From: Pristionchus mayeri
Lineage: Eukaryota; Nematoda; Chromadorea; Rhabditida; Neodiplogasteridae
Reading direction: 5' to 3'
DNA length: 64,000 bases
Assembly (NCBI GenBank): GCA_036245805.1
Contig: BTRK01000002.1
Span: 17,043,067 to 17,107,066, forward strand
Under the pieces are notes generated by a model, which was given only the letters and a program-made list of their open reading frames with translations, had not been told where the DNA came from and ran no database searches. Made by a program: the position numbers and the translations under genes. This document shows positions 12,141 to 30,679 of this stretch, piece after piece. The first letter of the stretch is position 1. The number at the start of each line of letters is the position of its first letter.

Positions 12141-15100
12141 ATGTTACCGGTTAACGACACGGAGCGTCGAGTGTTCGCCGTCAGGAATATGTCGGCCCCG
12201 AATTCGCCCGTGAAGCTGCCGAGCAACGTTAGACTCTTCCCCTTCTATCTCTTATTTTATTTAATAATAAATATTATTTTATTTATTTGTTTATATTTAC
12301 AATAATAATTCCTTTCTAGACAAACTCACCTCATGCTACTCCCACGAAGGGAGGCGATCGGTGAGCTATCTTACTTCCTTTGTTAGAGATAGATATAGCG
12401 TGACGCAAGCTCGGTTGAATCGACCGACTCATCACTTGTCAAACGGAAAGTTTAATTCGCTGATTGTGAGGTGAATGATTTAATTAAAGGCGGAGATTAA
12501 TTTCTATGTATACATATAATTTAAAATATAAATACCGACTCAATTTCTGTGTAGGTACGTTCCGTTCCGTCAGCCGACGCAGAACCTCATCACTCGCTTC
12601 TCAGCCATTTCTCAGGAGGAAGTGGTCGAAACAAGACCACCCGTACGTTTTCCACTTTATTTCTAATCGCCCACAATAATTAACTACTAAAAATAATCTA
12701 AAATAATGATGCTCTTTTTAATAATTTCTCTTGTAACCCTTCTTTATTTGTGTGCCAGCATTGATATAATGCTAACGATTATTCGCTCATTTGCGTGTAT
12801 AATTAAGATTCAGGCGAAGCGAACACTGGGTGGATCGACTCGGCCGAACATTCACAACAACCAGCCGATGCCTTCGAGGGATCTCCAGTTCGACGTCTCC
12901 TCCAATCCCAATGGAGGATATTACATCTACAATGTGAGCTTACTGATCTATTTTATGATTTGTTGTTCTTTTCCTTTTTTGTTCTGCTAACTTTATATTC
13001 CAAGTTGATTAGACAAATTATTTTTGAGTTAAATAAACAATACATTTCTATGCTTTGTTTCTGCAAATGATGTAGGCTAGACCTAGTTCCTTCAACGGTG
13101 TGCTTTCAGTCTCAGTCTGATTCGTCTCGATCGGGTCGCAGCAACCACCACCACCACTCGTCGTCCTCCTCCCACCACCACGCCAGCCCCTCTGGCAACC
13201 ACAACCAGCAGGGCACCGGTATACTTCGTTGTTTAAAATACATGTTGCAATATTTTTCATCTTCGATGTGATTTGGTCCTCTGTAACTAGACGGCCAATT
13301 AGTAAGACGGCCAATAGCCAATGTTTCCTCCCTTCTGACTCCAGGGAAATAGTTTTGCAGCGACAGTCTGCCTAGGATTGTTTTCTCATCCATTAGATAA
13401 GGGTGATGTTGTGCAGGGGCAGCTGATACTGGCTCGGACGACACGTCGAACAATGTGATCGTGATGAAGGCGCTGCTGAGGAACGAGCTACTGTACGATC
13501 AGATCGATGACATACGGGTGAGTCCCTACTGCACTCTTCCCCTCTGAATGCCAAGTATGTGGAAAGGCCACCCAGTAGATACATCTAGCTACAGCCTGGC
13601 ACGACCCATCACTAGTTAGTATTTCTATGAATAATTAGTGAGGTTGTCTCGTTCGAGGACAACTTATGCTTTTTTGCGCACTCCGAATGAAGGTCGAGGT
13701 TACATATCCGGGGGCCTCTCGCTGACAAATTGTGTAAGAGAAGATTATTTTTGCGAGTCCTGCGGTTGCGCAACACTCATTCTTCCGGGCGACCCAGGCA
13801 AACCACTATCCATCCATCTAATCAGACCGATCCTTATCGACCCAGTTAGCGGAACTACGGGTCATCAATCGCGTCAGGAAAGGTCACCAATGATAGGGAC
13901 ACTGATTGTGATCGAGGAGAGGAAAGAAGATTCACTGACTTCATTCCCTCCCTCCATCGATTGTTGAGTGACACACGCGGATATACTAACAGTCGAGAGG
14001 TCTTTGTTCCTCCATCGTGTACAGCAGGGGGATAACTGTATCTGACAGCTGAATACCCCCGATGGCAGGGTTTATCACCCTGAGAGGACCCTTATCACCT
14101 CCTGTGCTGGCAGAGCCTCACTGATTGATTGATAAGAGGAAAAGGAAGGGCCGGGGATACAGTCATGGGAAGGGCGAAGAGGTGCTCATGTGCATCAGTG
14201 GACTGGGAATCATAAGGATCCCGGAGAGAGGACAAAGTTAGCGTGTGAACTGGGTCAAGTTGGAGAGAGGGCGTATCACTATCTCGGAACAGTTTCGATT
14301 ATTGCATCAGTGTTGCCTCCCTGAAGGGATAAAGGGGGGGGGGCTTTCAATCTAACGTGAACCAGTTCTCGATCGAAATTGACAGGCTAGATGAGATGGT
14401 TTGATGGTTGCGATGACCTCGGAGATGGCTATCACATGTGGAAGAGATTGCCCGAGGGTGGAGGGATCTCTTGTTATTGGACTTGCAATTTGGAGTAGCT
14501 CAAAGATAATTCCAAAATGTCTGTAGTTTTGCAGAGTTACAAGCCCGAGCAGACGGATCAGATCGTGCAGTGTGTGCCTCCTCCTGAGAATCCCGTGAGA
14601 GACTCACCCGTGCGCGCCCTCTTCCACTTCGGCCCCAAGCAGACCCCCACCAAGTGAGCTTCATTCCGATCAATGGTGCACACTAACCACCATGCAACAG
14701 CAGAGTGGAGAAACGCTATTCATTGTCGTGCATTAGAGCGATCCTTCCATCTGTGTGCATGGTGTAGTGGTAGTGTGCGCTGTCTACCAAGAAGGGAGTC
14801 GTGGGTTCGATTCCCGCTCGCGCCCCTTCTCTTGCCAGTAATTGTCCGATGATGACTCCCTTATTTCCACCAAGATCTATGAAAGGAGTTTGATTAACAT
14901 TGCACATGCAACACCATCTGAGGACTTTTTGAAATATTTTATCCGGAATCCTTTTTCCTTTCTCCCGAAGTGTAATTTTTACCTTCAGACACGGCGATGC
15001 GTCAACCTCCTCTCCCTCCCTCTTCACGGGCCCACTCTCAGAAGACAGTCAACGACTACTCAAAAGCCCGCGAAAACCGCAACGGAAAGTGCCCAAGAAC

Positions 15101-17928
15101 CCCTACAAGGTGCGGATTGTGAAACAAATATATTTTTTTGCAATAATTTAAAAAGAACGGTTTTACAATCCGAATGCAGGTACTCGACGCGCCAGAGCTA
15201 CAAGACGATTTCTATCTGAACCTCGTCGACTGGAGCAGTCAGAACATGCTCTCAGTGGGACTGAACCAGTGCGTCTACCTATGGAGTGCATGCAACAGCC
15301 AGGCAAGACTTTCTATCGAAGGGTAGTTAGAGAAGGGAATACTATTAAAGTTGGTTGATTTATTATTGAAGGAGTAGTACAGACGATTGAATTATTGTGA
15401 TTGTGTTGTGAATTATTGTTATTTTGTTTATGGCGATATCATCTCTAGCTCATCCAATAATCAAACTATTTCCAGGTGATAAAGTTGTGCGACCTCGCCA
15501 ACGACCAGGACTCGGTGACGTCAGTGCAGTGGACGGATAAGGGAGACTTCCTCGCTGTGGGCACCAACAAGGGAATCACGCAGGTGAGGAGAATGGTACT
15601 CTGATAGTGATATCCTACCCGCCTCACTGTCCATTGAAGAGACGAAAGGGTCCGATAGAAATCAGCTTGGAAAACCACTTGACCCACTCGAAGAGTCATC
15701 TTCCCAGAGGTCCAATGTATTTCACAGTGGGTTCCTACAGGCACCTTTGTTGGATCTCCAGTGGGGAGCCTAGTGGGAATCCAGTGGTCCCCCACTGAGA
15801 AAAATACCACAGATTGATGTTACAATTGGAGATACAATTGATATCTGAATTCACGATACATATTATTGGTTTATGCAATAATTTAGCCGATTAAACAATT
15901 AACATTCCATAGATGATGGAACAATTAATAAAAATTGATTTCACGAATGTGAATAAATGTGCATGACTGTTCTATTGTATTTATTTGTTCATTGCCATCT
16001 TTTTCATGATAATTAAATTTTTGATTGTTGTTGTTTCTTATGAATTGACTAGAAGTGTGCAAGATTCGAGCCGAAAATAAGATCAAATATTTTTATGTGA
16101 TTTTATTGGAGAAATGAAGATGAGAAATGAAGATGAAGATGATATTTAGAGAGTGATTTAGAAAGGATGGTGATGTTTCGAGTAATATTCCCTTGCTGCC
16201 GGGATCTCCATCTCTATCTTCATCACTCCCTCTCTCTCATCAGGTATGGGACGTGCACGCGCAGAAGATGGTGCACGAGATGCCTGGCCACTCTTCCCGC
16301 ATAGGATGCCTCGCATGGAATGGAGACATCATCTGCTCGGGCAGCAGAGACAGGCAAGTAGGGAAGGGTTGAGCACTTGGAGGAAGTAGATGGGGGATAG
16401 AGAGATCACTCGAATCACTCGAATCAAGATGGTGCAAATGTAAAACATGGGTGTGAATTTCCAAGTAAATTTTTAATGAAACTCGTTCAGTATGCTAGGC
16501 TATGAACATCGTCCAGCATGCTAGACCGTGTTTATAGGCTTCTTAAATGCAGACATAAATTTCTCAATTGGAATCACAGTAAATTGCAAACATGATTATC
16601 TCTATCTTTCAGAGTGATAATCCAGCGGGACGTGCGTGCGCCGCCCGGATATAGTGAGCGAAGACTGACCAGCCACAGACAAGAGGTCCCTTATTTTAAT
16701 TTTTTTTATTCTTCCTTCACGAAGATGAATGATAATTTCATGTCATATCTTCTTCTCTCTTCTTCAGTTAGCCATACCAGCCCGAAGTAATTGAGAATAA
16801 AAAAAAGCTCGCTGTGTGAATGAATAAGAGTATAATTAGTATTGTCTGATCATTATGAAACTAAGTTTATGCATATATTTACTGTGTAAAGGAATGAATG
16901 AGCGACTTTTGATGCTCGCGTGCGTGCATGCATGACGCATTGTTCACTCGTCTGCTTGCAGGTGTGTGGTCTGAAGTGGTCGCCCGACAAGCAGTACCTG
17001 GCCTCGGGGGGCAACGACAACCAACTGCTGGTGTGGAGTCTGCGAAGACCCGAACCATGCCAGACGTACACGGAGCACAATGCTGCTGTCAAGGTGAGCA
17101 AGGGGGGAACGAGGAGGGCAGCCGATTTATATAAATGTATTATTAATTTAGTGATCAGAATTATGATTATGCAATAGTGAATTAATTCTTAGGGAACAGT
17201 GTAACCATATATTTATTGTTTTATCTGTATTCAGTAAATGAATGTAAATATCTGCAGGCGCTGGCCTGGTCTCCCCACCACCACGGACTGCTCGTGTCGG
17301 GAGGAGGAACGGCCGACAGATGCCTACGGTATTCATTTTTTATATTTTTCATTTAAATTTCGAAATTCCTATATACACGTTTCTTGCATTTTTCCGGTAA
17401 TTTAATTGTTTTCTTTGCAGGTTCTGGAACACTCTGACTGGTCAGCCGATGCAGTGCATCGACACGGGCTCGCAGGTGTGCAATGTGGCGTGGAGCAAGC
17501 ACTCGCCCGAACTGGTCTCCACCCACGGATACTCGTACAACCAGGTACTGCTGCACGATGGGCACTATACAATCACACTATTATTCGAGATCGTGGTTGT
17601 GTTCGAATGATTTAGTAGCTAGGTTGAAAAGGTTCTTTCTTTGTTGCGTACTGCAATTAATTTGGAACAGTGAACAATTCTAACAATCCGTTTGCCTTCC
17701 CACATTGTTCCCTTGCAGGTCGTGATCTGGAAGTATCCCTCCCTCCAACCGGTAACTAAACTGGCTGGTCACCAGACGCGTGTCCTCTATCTGGCGATGT
17801 CTCCCGATGGCGAGTCAATCGTCACTGGGGCGGGTGATGAGACTCTACGATTCTGGCACGTATTCTGCAAGAGTGGAGTGCCCAAGACTGCCCGCTCTCG
17901 TCTCAATCTCATCCAGAGTCTGCGGTGA
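12141..17928 (+). CDS. fzr-1: Fizzy-related/Cdh1, WD40 activator of the anaphase-promoting complex
   Basis: Sixteen exons join in frame to 1,737 nt (578 residues). The start [10 protein letters not shown] is at 12141 and the stop at 17926-17928. Hallmarks in order: a C-box DRYVPFR at residues 42-48, which binds the APC/C; a Ser/Thr/His-rich region with candidate CDK sites (NSPVK, TPTK); the Cdh1 block [27 protein letters not shown]; then [18 protein letters not shown] and a WD40 propeller to the end, with [13 protein letters not shown] and [19 protein letters not shown]. The protein delivers D-box and KEN substrates for ubiquitination in late mitosis and G1. The C-terminus ends LIQSLR, where the family normally ends in Ile-Arg. 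Exons: 12141-12227, 12320-12360, 12555-12642, 12814-12933, 13110-13218, 13417-13517, 14535-14653, 14989-15109, 15180-15302, 15476-15583, 16244-16353, 16613-16685, 16962-17093, 17258-17328, 17421-17544, 17719-17928. Introns after 15302 and 16353 start with GC. Confidence 0.95.
14756..14826 (+). tRNA. tRNA-like sequence, probably a tRNA pseudogene or SINE head
   Basis: Inside a fzr-1 intron. It has an A-box-like TGGTGTAGTGG, a good T arm (GTGGG, loop TTCGATT, CCCGC) with the B-box GGTTCGATTCC, and then TCGCGCC. The expected 5' acceptor strand does not pair with TCGCGCC and the anticodon stem is imperfect (four of five pairs at best). It is more likely a decayed tRNA or tRNA-derived repeat than a working gene. 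Confidence 0.5.
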
Positions 17929-19614
17929 TAGATGACTCCCCTCCCCCCTCTCCTCCCCGTCTCTCGATCAGGTGCCATAGCCTTCCCCTCTCTTGCTGAC
18001 CATCTTACCCGTGCTGTCGATGTTGTGCAAGTCTCTCTCTCCTTCTCTCGCCTCTTCTAGTCACTGCCCATTCTGACGCCCAGACAGAACTGCCCTCCCA
18101 GTGATCCTTCCCTCGATTCTAACCCCTTCTCCAACTACCACTCCTCCCCCTCCTCTCTCGTTGCCCTTCAGTCTCGAGCTTTTCCCTTCCCTGCTCCTCC
18201 CTCACCCGATTCAATCGCAGTCCCTCAGGGGCATCTAGTCAGATCGATCGCATTCTCTCCTCCTCTATTGAAGGGGAAGAGACAATAGTCTCACCTTCAC
18301 TCTGCATTGCACCCGCACTCCAAAGTAGGTCTATTACTCCAATTTGCGTTCGATTCGATCCCCATCCAACCGGCAGTTGGCTGCTGCAGCCAGGGTGTCG
18401 TGCTACTCTGTGATCCGTCCCTCTCCCTCCCGATTCTTCTACCGATTTGTAAATAGTTGACTTCTCAGTCACTTTCCTATCGTGTTCCTGTGTATCGCTT
18501 CATGTTAATAATCGCGCCATCCACCTCCTCCTCCTCCTCCCATAGTTTTTTCATCGCTTCTGTTTCTATAGTGTACAATTGCGTGCTGTAATACAGTAAT
18601 AAGTATAGTTTGCTGCTCTAACCAAATTCCAGTCCTTCAGAGTTTTTTCTCTCACCGTGTAGCCAACAAGCCGATTCCCCTCTTCACCCCCCCCCCCCTC
18701 CCCTCCTCCCCGTTCTCCTCTTTACAGTACCCACCCACTCTGCTCCAGACCATAATCGGATATAGAAAGTGCCCACATGTACCGTAATTCTTGCGGTTAT
18801 CGTTGCGAGGCAATTTGCGTCTTGACACGAAAGTATCGATCGATCAGATCTCACTCCAACGATCTCCTAAAGATTCACAGTTACAATGACCCCGCGAAAT
18901 TCCGCTTGTCTATTTTGTTCTTGATAGTCACTTATTGCAAGTCCGTGTGAGAATCACTCTAATGTCTTTGCCTTTTCTCCCCAATGTCTAACCAATCAAC
19001 CATAGTCGCTAGCTGATTCACACAAATATCGATTTATCATCAGAGCATCACATCCCTACCGTGCTCCATGTTTTGGTATGCTGTAAATGTTGTAACTTTT
19101 GTTCACGAAATTCACGGTATGGGTGTGATTTTATGATCTGCTACCGATCAATTCAGTTAGCGCTTTCCTCTCCCATCAAACCGTGGTTGCCTTTCGCATT
19201 CGAATTATCGACCGCTCCTTGCTACTTTTCATCTTTGGGATTTGTCCACTCTTTTTTCCGCTTTGGTTTGGTGTCGTACAATTTCGTAAACTTTATTTTT
19301 CGCAAATAATGTGTCTTCGCTGCAGTGTCGCCTTTATGTACAGTAATAAGGCAAGTCAATAATAAAGAGAGAGATATATAATTCTGAGAGATGCTGATAT
19401 CGTCTTAGGTCCTCGATTCGTCTCTTTGGGTTATACCAAGTCATTTGAGTGTGATCTCTGTATCGACGACACCATCGCTACCATAGGAACAGAAAAGTCG
19501 ATTTATTCATATTTACAGTAACCATCAGACTAACAACCAATCAGCAGCTAAGCCTTTCTCCCGTAGATTTTACGGCGATAGCAACATTTCCCTCGCTCTC
19601 CTGTGAAGGATAAG
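17929..19614. other. fzr-1 3' UTR and convergent spacer
   Basis: A 1.7 kb pyrimidine-rich stretch between fzr-1 and the convergent bHLH gene. AATAAA occurs at 19361-19366, followed by a GA-rich run. Where fzr-1 transcripts end cannot be told. Open frames here have no recognisable protein content. Confidence 0.4.
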
Positions 19615-20376
19615 TCAGTTCGCAATCGAGCGGATGCCAAGTACCTCTCGGAAACGATCGAAGCATCGACAGCGGAGCACGTGGTCGGGATACTGTAGCA
19701 CCGCTTCGAGATGTCGAACGTACTTCACAGCCAGTCGAAGAGTGTCCACTTTGGAGATGCGTTTATCACTGAAAGTTTCGCCAAGAGATATCGGGTTACA
19801 GTACGGAGTCATCTCAAACAAAATGGAAGACAAACTTGGGGGCAGCACCTGCAGTTGTTGATGGCGACTTATTGGGAGGGAGGAGTGAATGATCGAAAGG
19901 AGGGAGATACCTACCCATCAGCCAGTGGGAGATGGTGTCTCAGTGTCTCGTACCCCTCGTTGACGCATCGCACTCTGTACCTCTCCCGCTCGTTCCTCTT
20001 CCACACTGACGTTGTGAAGGCACTCAAGGATTACGGTAGATTTGCAAGAAGTACAGTAGTAACCTCGGAGAGATATTTTAACACAAAAGGGCAATCAGTG
20101 ACCTACCCTGACTGGTCGTCGAGCTGATGCGGAAGTGGCACAATTGCCTTGGGGTCGAATGGATTCAGCAGTTTACGGTCTGGAATGCATGAGATAGTCG
20201 AGTTCATGATGAGTATTTACTGGGCATTTACCCTGGCTGGACTCCGTTATCGAATTAGGTACAACTGCATTGGAGTCTCCATTGATCTGAGCTACGTTGG
20301 AAGCAATGGAGAGAAGATTGGCAGTTGATGTTGTGTTGTAGAGATTGGAGAAGGAAGGAGTGGCAATGAAGGCCAT
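19615..20376 (-). CDS. achaete-scute family bHLH transcription factor (ASCL3/4/5-like)
   Basis: Three exons (20232-20376, 19915-20005, 19615-19768) join in frame to 390 nt, 129 residues. The start MAFIATPSFSNLYN at 20376 follows a CAG acceptor-like site. Residues about 48-105 form the bHLH: basic region and helix 1 RNERERYRVRCVNEGYETLR with HHLPL, a short loop, then DKRISKVDTLRLAVKYVRHL. The RNERER-RV-CVNEGY signature and the short loop are typical of the ASCL3/4/5 branch of achaete-scute proteins, which bind E-boxes as dimers with a class I bHLH partner. Cys-Arg-Cys-Phe near the C-terminus is also seen. Which C. elegans hlh gene is the orthologue (hlh-6 is a guess) would need a tree. Confidence 0.85.
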
Positions 20377-20806
20377 CTGGGATGATCGAAGCTCGCACCT
20401 TCTACCACTCAAGTAAGCCTTACCGAATGCTGACAGACAGAGGGACAACGTTGAGGAATAACCGAGGATGAATCTAGTGCGCTAAACGAGGGCTCGGATC
20501 AAGCTGTCAAAACAATCGAGACTCCTCCCCCCATCGCTACCTTGCCAAATACGCACACATCCCTCCCCTATCCGATTCTTCATCCCCTTGTTCTCCCTAT
20601 TACCCGACTCGACTGTCTCTTTAATGTTTAAGTGGACATGCGATAAAAAGAGATGACCGTACTACAATAATTTATTCATTAACTTTCAATAAATAAGGCA
20701 AAGCTGAAATCAAACAAGTAGCTGTGAGAAATTGATATCATAGCGCAGCGGGGGATACTTGAAATTACAATTCATAATTTCATACACAATCAGTAGATTC
20801 GAAACT

Positions 20807-23280
<2,474 letters not shown>

Positions 23281-24211
23281 TTTGTATTGGAGGGGAAGGA
23301 GCCGGACTGCAAGGAGCGAAAGATTACTCGCGAATCGATGAGTCATACAGAAGAGGAAAACAAGAAGATACAGACGATGAAAATAAGAAGCAAAGTATGT
23401 CCGTCTTTCCAAAAATACGAAAATAAACAAGAAAGGAGAGATGATGGGCCTAAACTTTGAACGAAACAGTAGCTCGAATGTTTTCGTTTGAAGAGTTTCG
23501 CGCCAAAAGGTTCGCAAAGCCACGCCCTAATTTCGAAAATTGAACTATTTTAAAACACACATTTGATGGATGATCCTAGAAACCTTATCTTAGGAAAGGG
23601 AACGAATGGACAGCTAGATACAGAATCCGCGTAATCGCTTATGCATGAAAAAGAAGGAAGCGAGCCAATCCCGACACCCCTCCACTATGGTATGCGAGTT
23701 CCTACACTGACGATTCGTGGGGCATTCTCTCGATGGTAGATCAAAACCCGCGCGCCTACTTTCAATGCAAGAAAAGTAGATCTCAGTTTCGTAACCAGTA
23801 AGCAACGCGTCCCGAAATTTGAACGACGCGTTTCCCGCCTTTCCTCTTATAGCCATATTCTCGAGGTGTTCTAATTCATTTCCCCGGGAAATATTTTCTC
23901 GTTGTTGCCATGACGCGTGTTTAGTGTTTTTTAGAACTACTTTCTTCAAATTATTCAAAAATTAATGAATATAACAATATGATTTGAAATTACCGCGCGA
24001 ATTACATTGATGTGCATGTTTTCTCCAGCCAATGAGCGGGGACATTTGGCGCCGAAACTCCGCCTCCCCGTATCTCCCCGCCTTTTTTGAAGCAACCGGG
24101 CGCGAATCGAGGCTATCCATGTTCTTTTCGGGGTTTTCGCGCCATTACTGTTCGTTGTTGTTGTTCTCGAGGTCATCATTTTCAAGTTAATTACCGCATT
24201 TTAGCTTCAAA
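23281..24211. promoter_or_regulatory. shared promoter of the two divergent beta-tubulin genes
   Basis: A 931 bp spacer between two start codons facing away from each other. It contains three E2F-like cores: TTTCGCGCCAAA at 23496-23507, TTTGGCGCCGAAA at 24045-24057 and TTTTCGCGCC at 24134-24143. There is a CCAAT box at 24029-24033. A 325 bp segment (23604-23928) also occurs at 28125-28449. Coordinated expression of both genes is inference. Confidence 0.6.
23604..23928 (+). repeat. 325 bp direct repeat, copy A
   Basis: By eye this differs from the copy at 28125-28449 at about three positions in 325. It contains a TTTCCCGCC motif and, on the minus strand, an open frame without known homology. 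No terminal repeats or poly-A tail are visible at its ends. Confidence 0.85.
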
Positions 24212-26769
<2,558 letters not shown>

Positions 26770-27771
26770 TCTGAGTGCCAGAAGATGATCTCAACCCCAC
26801 CCCTGTTCCTTTTCTTATTTAATAATACAAATCCAAAGTTTTTTTACTAGCATCAGCTTTATAGCTTCTTTCATTAATTAAATTTTCTGACTCTTGTTAC
26901 CTTCTGTAGCATAGTAATCTATTAAAAGTCGTGGAACGCTTGTTTATGCAGCTCTTTATCATTGTTCTTGTTTTTGATGCGTTTGAGAACAACTTTTCAT
27001 CCAGTGTATGGAACGTTCTCGTTACCACGAATATGTATAGAGACGATCTGCTAACTACTGATCTGGGCTGAGATGTTTGAAAGATGCTTTCGAGATCAAG
27101 TATTGATAGGTCTAAATGGGGGAATGGTTTATTCTCCGGACTGACATTCCACTGCTTGTCTTTCCCGGTATCTTTCTTAAATCAAGGCCCACACTGAATT
27201 TGCTTGACGGCTCACTTACTGTTTAATGTTGTGAGCTTTGCAGCGAGTATTATAAACGATCTTTCGATACTCGTCCTTACACGCTCATACCGCAATCCAT
27301 GAAAATGACTGTACATGGAAGACTTGTTTGGTCAGAGAGTTAAAATCTGGCTTATCTATGAAAGCTGCCACGTCAGCGAAAGGCGTCAACAATGGGTTTC
27401 ACATAGCAACGTGCGATAACGAGTGATGGTTCCTTGTTTCACCGAGATAAGAGCAATGCTCAACCAGATGGGCCTGATTTTGTTCTTCGTTGAATCTAAT
27501 CGGCACCACGTCGGACCACGTCGGATGGCACCACGTCATGCCACCTTTGATATATCAATTGATATAGCATGACGTCATATTTCTCATCCGACCTAGTGCC
27601 ATCTAATCTTTACACGAGATCATGTACTCATTGTCAATATTTATTCATTTAACAGCAAATGACTTAGATGCTTCGCTGCCAATTCGAGTGACTGATTCGG
27701 TGGATTCCCTTGTGATGATGAAACAGAAGAAATCCTTCACCGCTCGTTTCACCTTCATTTATCATCACTTC
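26770..27771. other. convergent spacer downstream of beta-tubulin copy 2
   Basis: A 1 kb AT-rich spacer between the tubulin stop and the 3' end of the minus-strand GPCR gene. It includes the tubulin 3' untranslated region and a short inverted-repeat element at 27494-27608. Nothing else was seen. Confidence 0.5.
27494..27608. repeat. short inverted-repeat (MITE-like) element
   Basis: Ends are imperfect inverted copies: CTAATCGGCACCACGTCGGA on the left, and TCCGACCTAGTGCCATCTAA on the right. The centre is a perfect palindrome, TATATCAATTGATATA at 27551-27566. It has no coding capacity. Confidence 0.55.
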
Positions 27772-29978
<2,207 letters not shown>

Positions 29979-30679
29979 TTGCCTGCGTAGTGTCGAAGAA
30001 ATTCGTGATTGAGGGGTCGTTTTACAGCCATATTTTTGGGTGCATTGCGAGACTTGGGATAGTCCTTGCTCAGAATGAACAAGATCGGACAACGACAACA
30101 TTAATTATCGTTTGCCTCCCATGCCAGGTATTGAGAGGAAAGTTTACTTGCGGAAAGAGGAACGGGATAAATAGGGATGTGGGCCGGTAGAGGGTGGACG
30201 GAGATCTCCCACGATCGACGTGGGAAATGCCTCTACTCTGCTGCAGGAGTAGTCTGCTCTCGTCCATTCCCGAGAATCGTCAATTTATCACCCGCCAACC
30301 TCCTTATTTCCCTCCCGTGTATCCTCTGCTCATTCTTATGAGACTGCTGCCGCACCAATTCACTTTCCGCAGACTCGTAACTCCTACGGCGAGAAACTTA
30401 TTATTAGTTTTATCGCAACATATGATCGAGGCATCACAGATTAAACGAGTAGGAAGATCACAACATGAAGGGGGCAGATGGTAGATCAACGGGAAGAAAG
30501 ATATTCCATATAGTAGTGTTTTCTGTTTCCTATGAAACCTCATTATGAGAGAAAGACCTGCAGCAGTAATGCAGTGGACATCAGTTCTTAGCTATTTACA
30601 TACGATCCTTGAGAATAATTTGAAATATGGGTACACTATGGACTATTGATTACTGTATCTATGACTGGGGTACTGTAGC
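29979..30679. other. spacer between GPCR 5' end and nuclear receptor 3' end
   Basis: A 0.7 kb stretch holding the likely promoter of the GPCR gene and the 3' untranslated region of the nuclear receptor gene. No coding exon was recognised. Confidence 0.4.

Noticed and set aside
19711..20127. 138-codon plus-strand frame
   Set aside because: Antisense shadow of the bHLH exons; the minus strand gives a clear bHLH domain.
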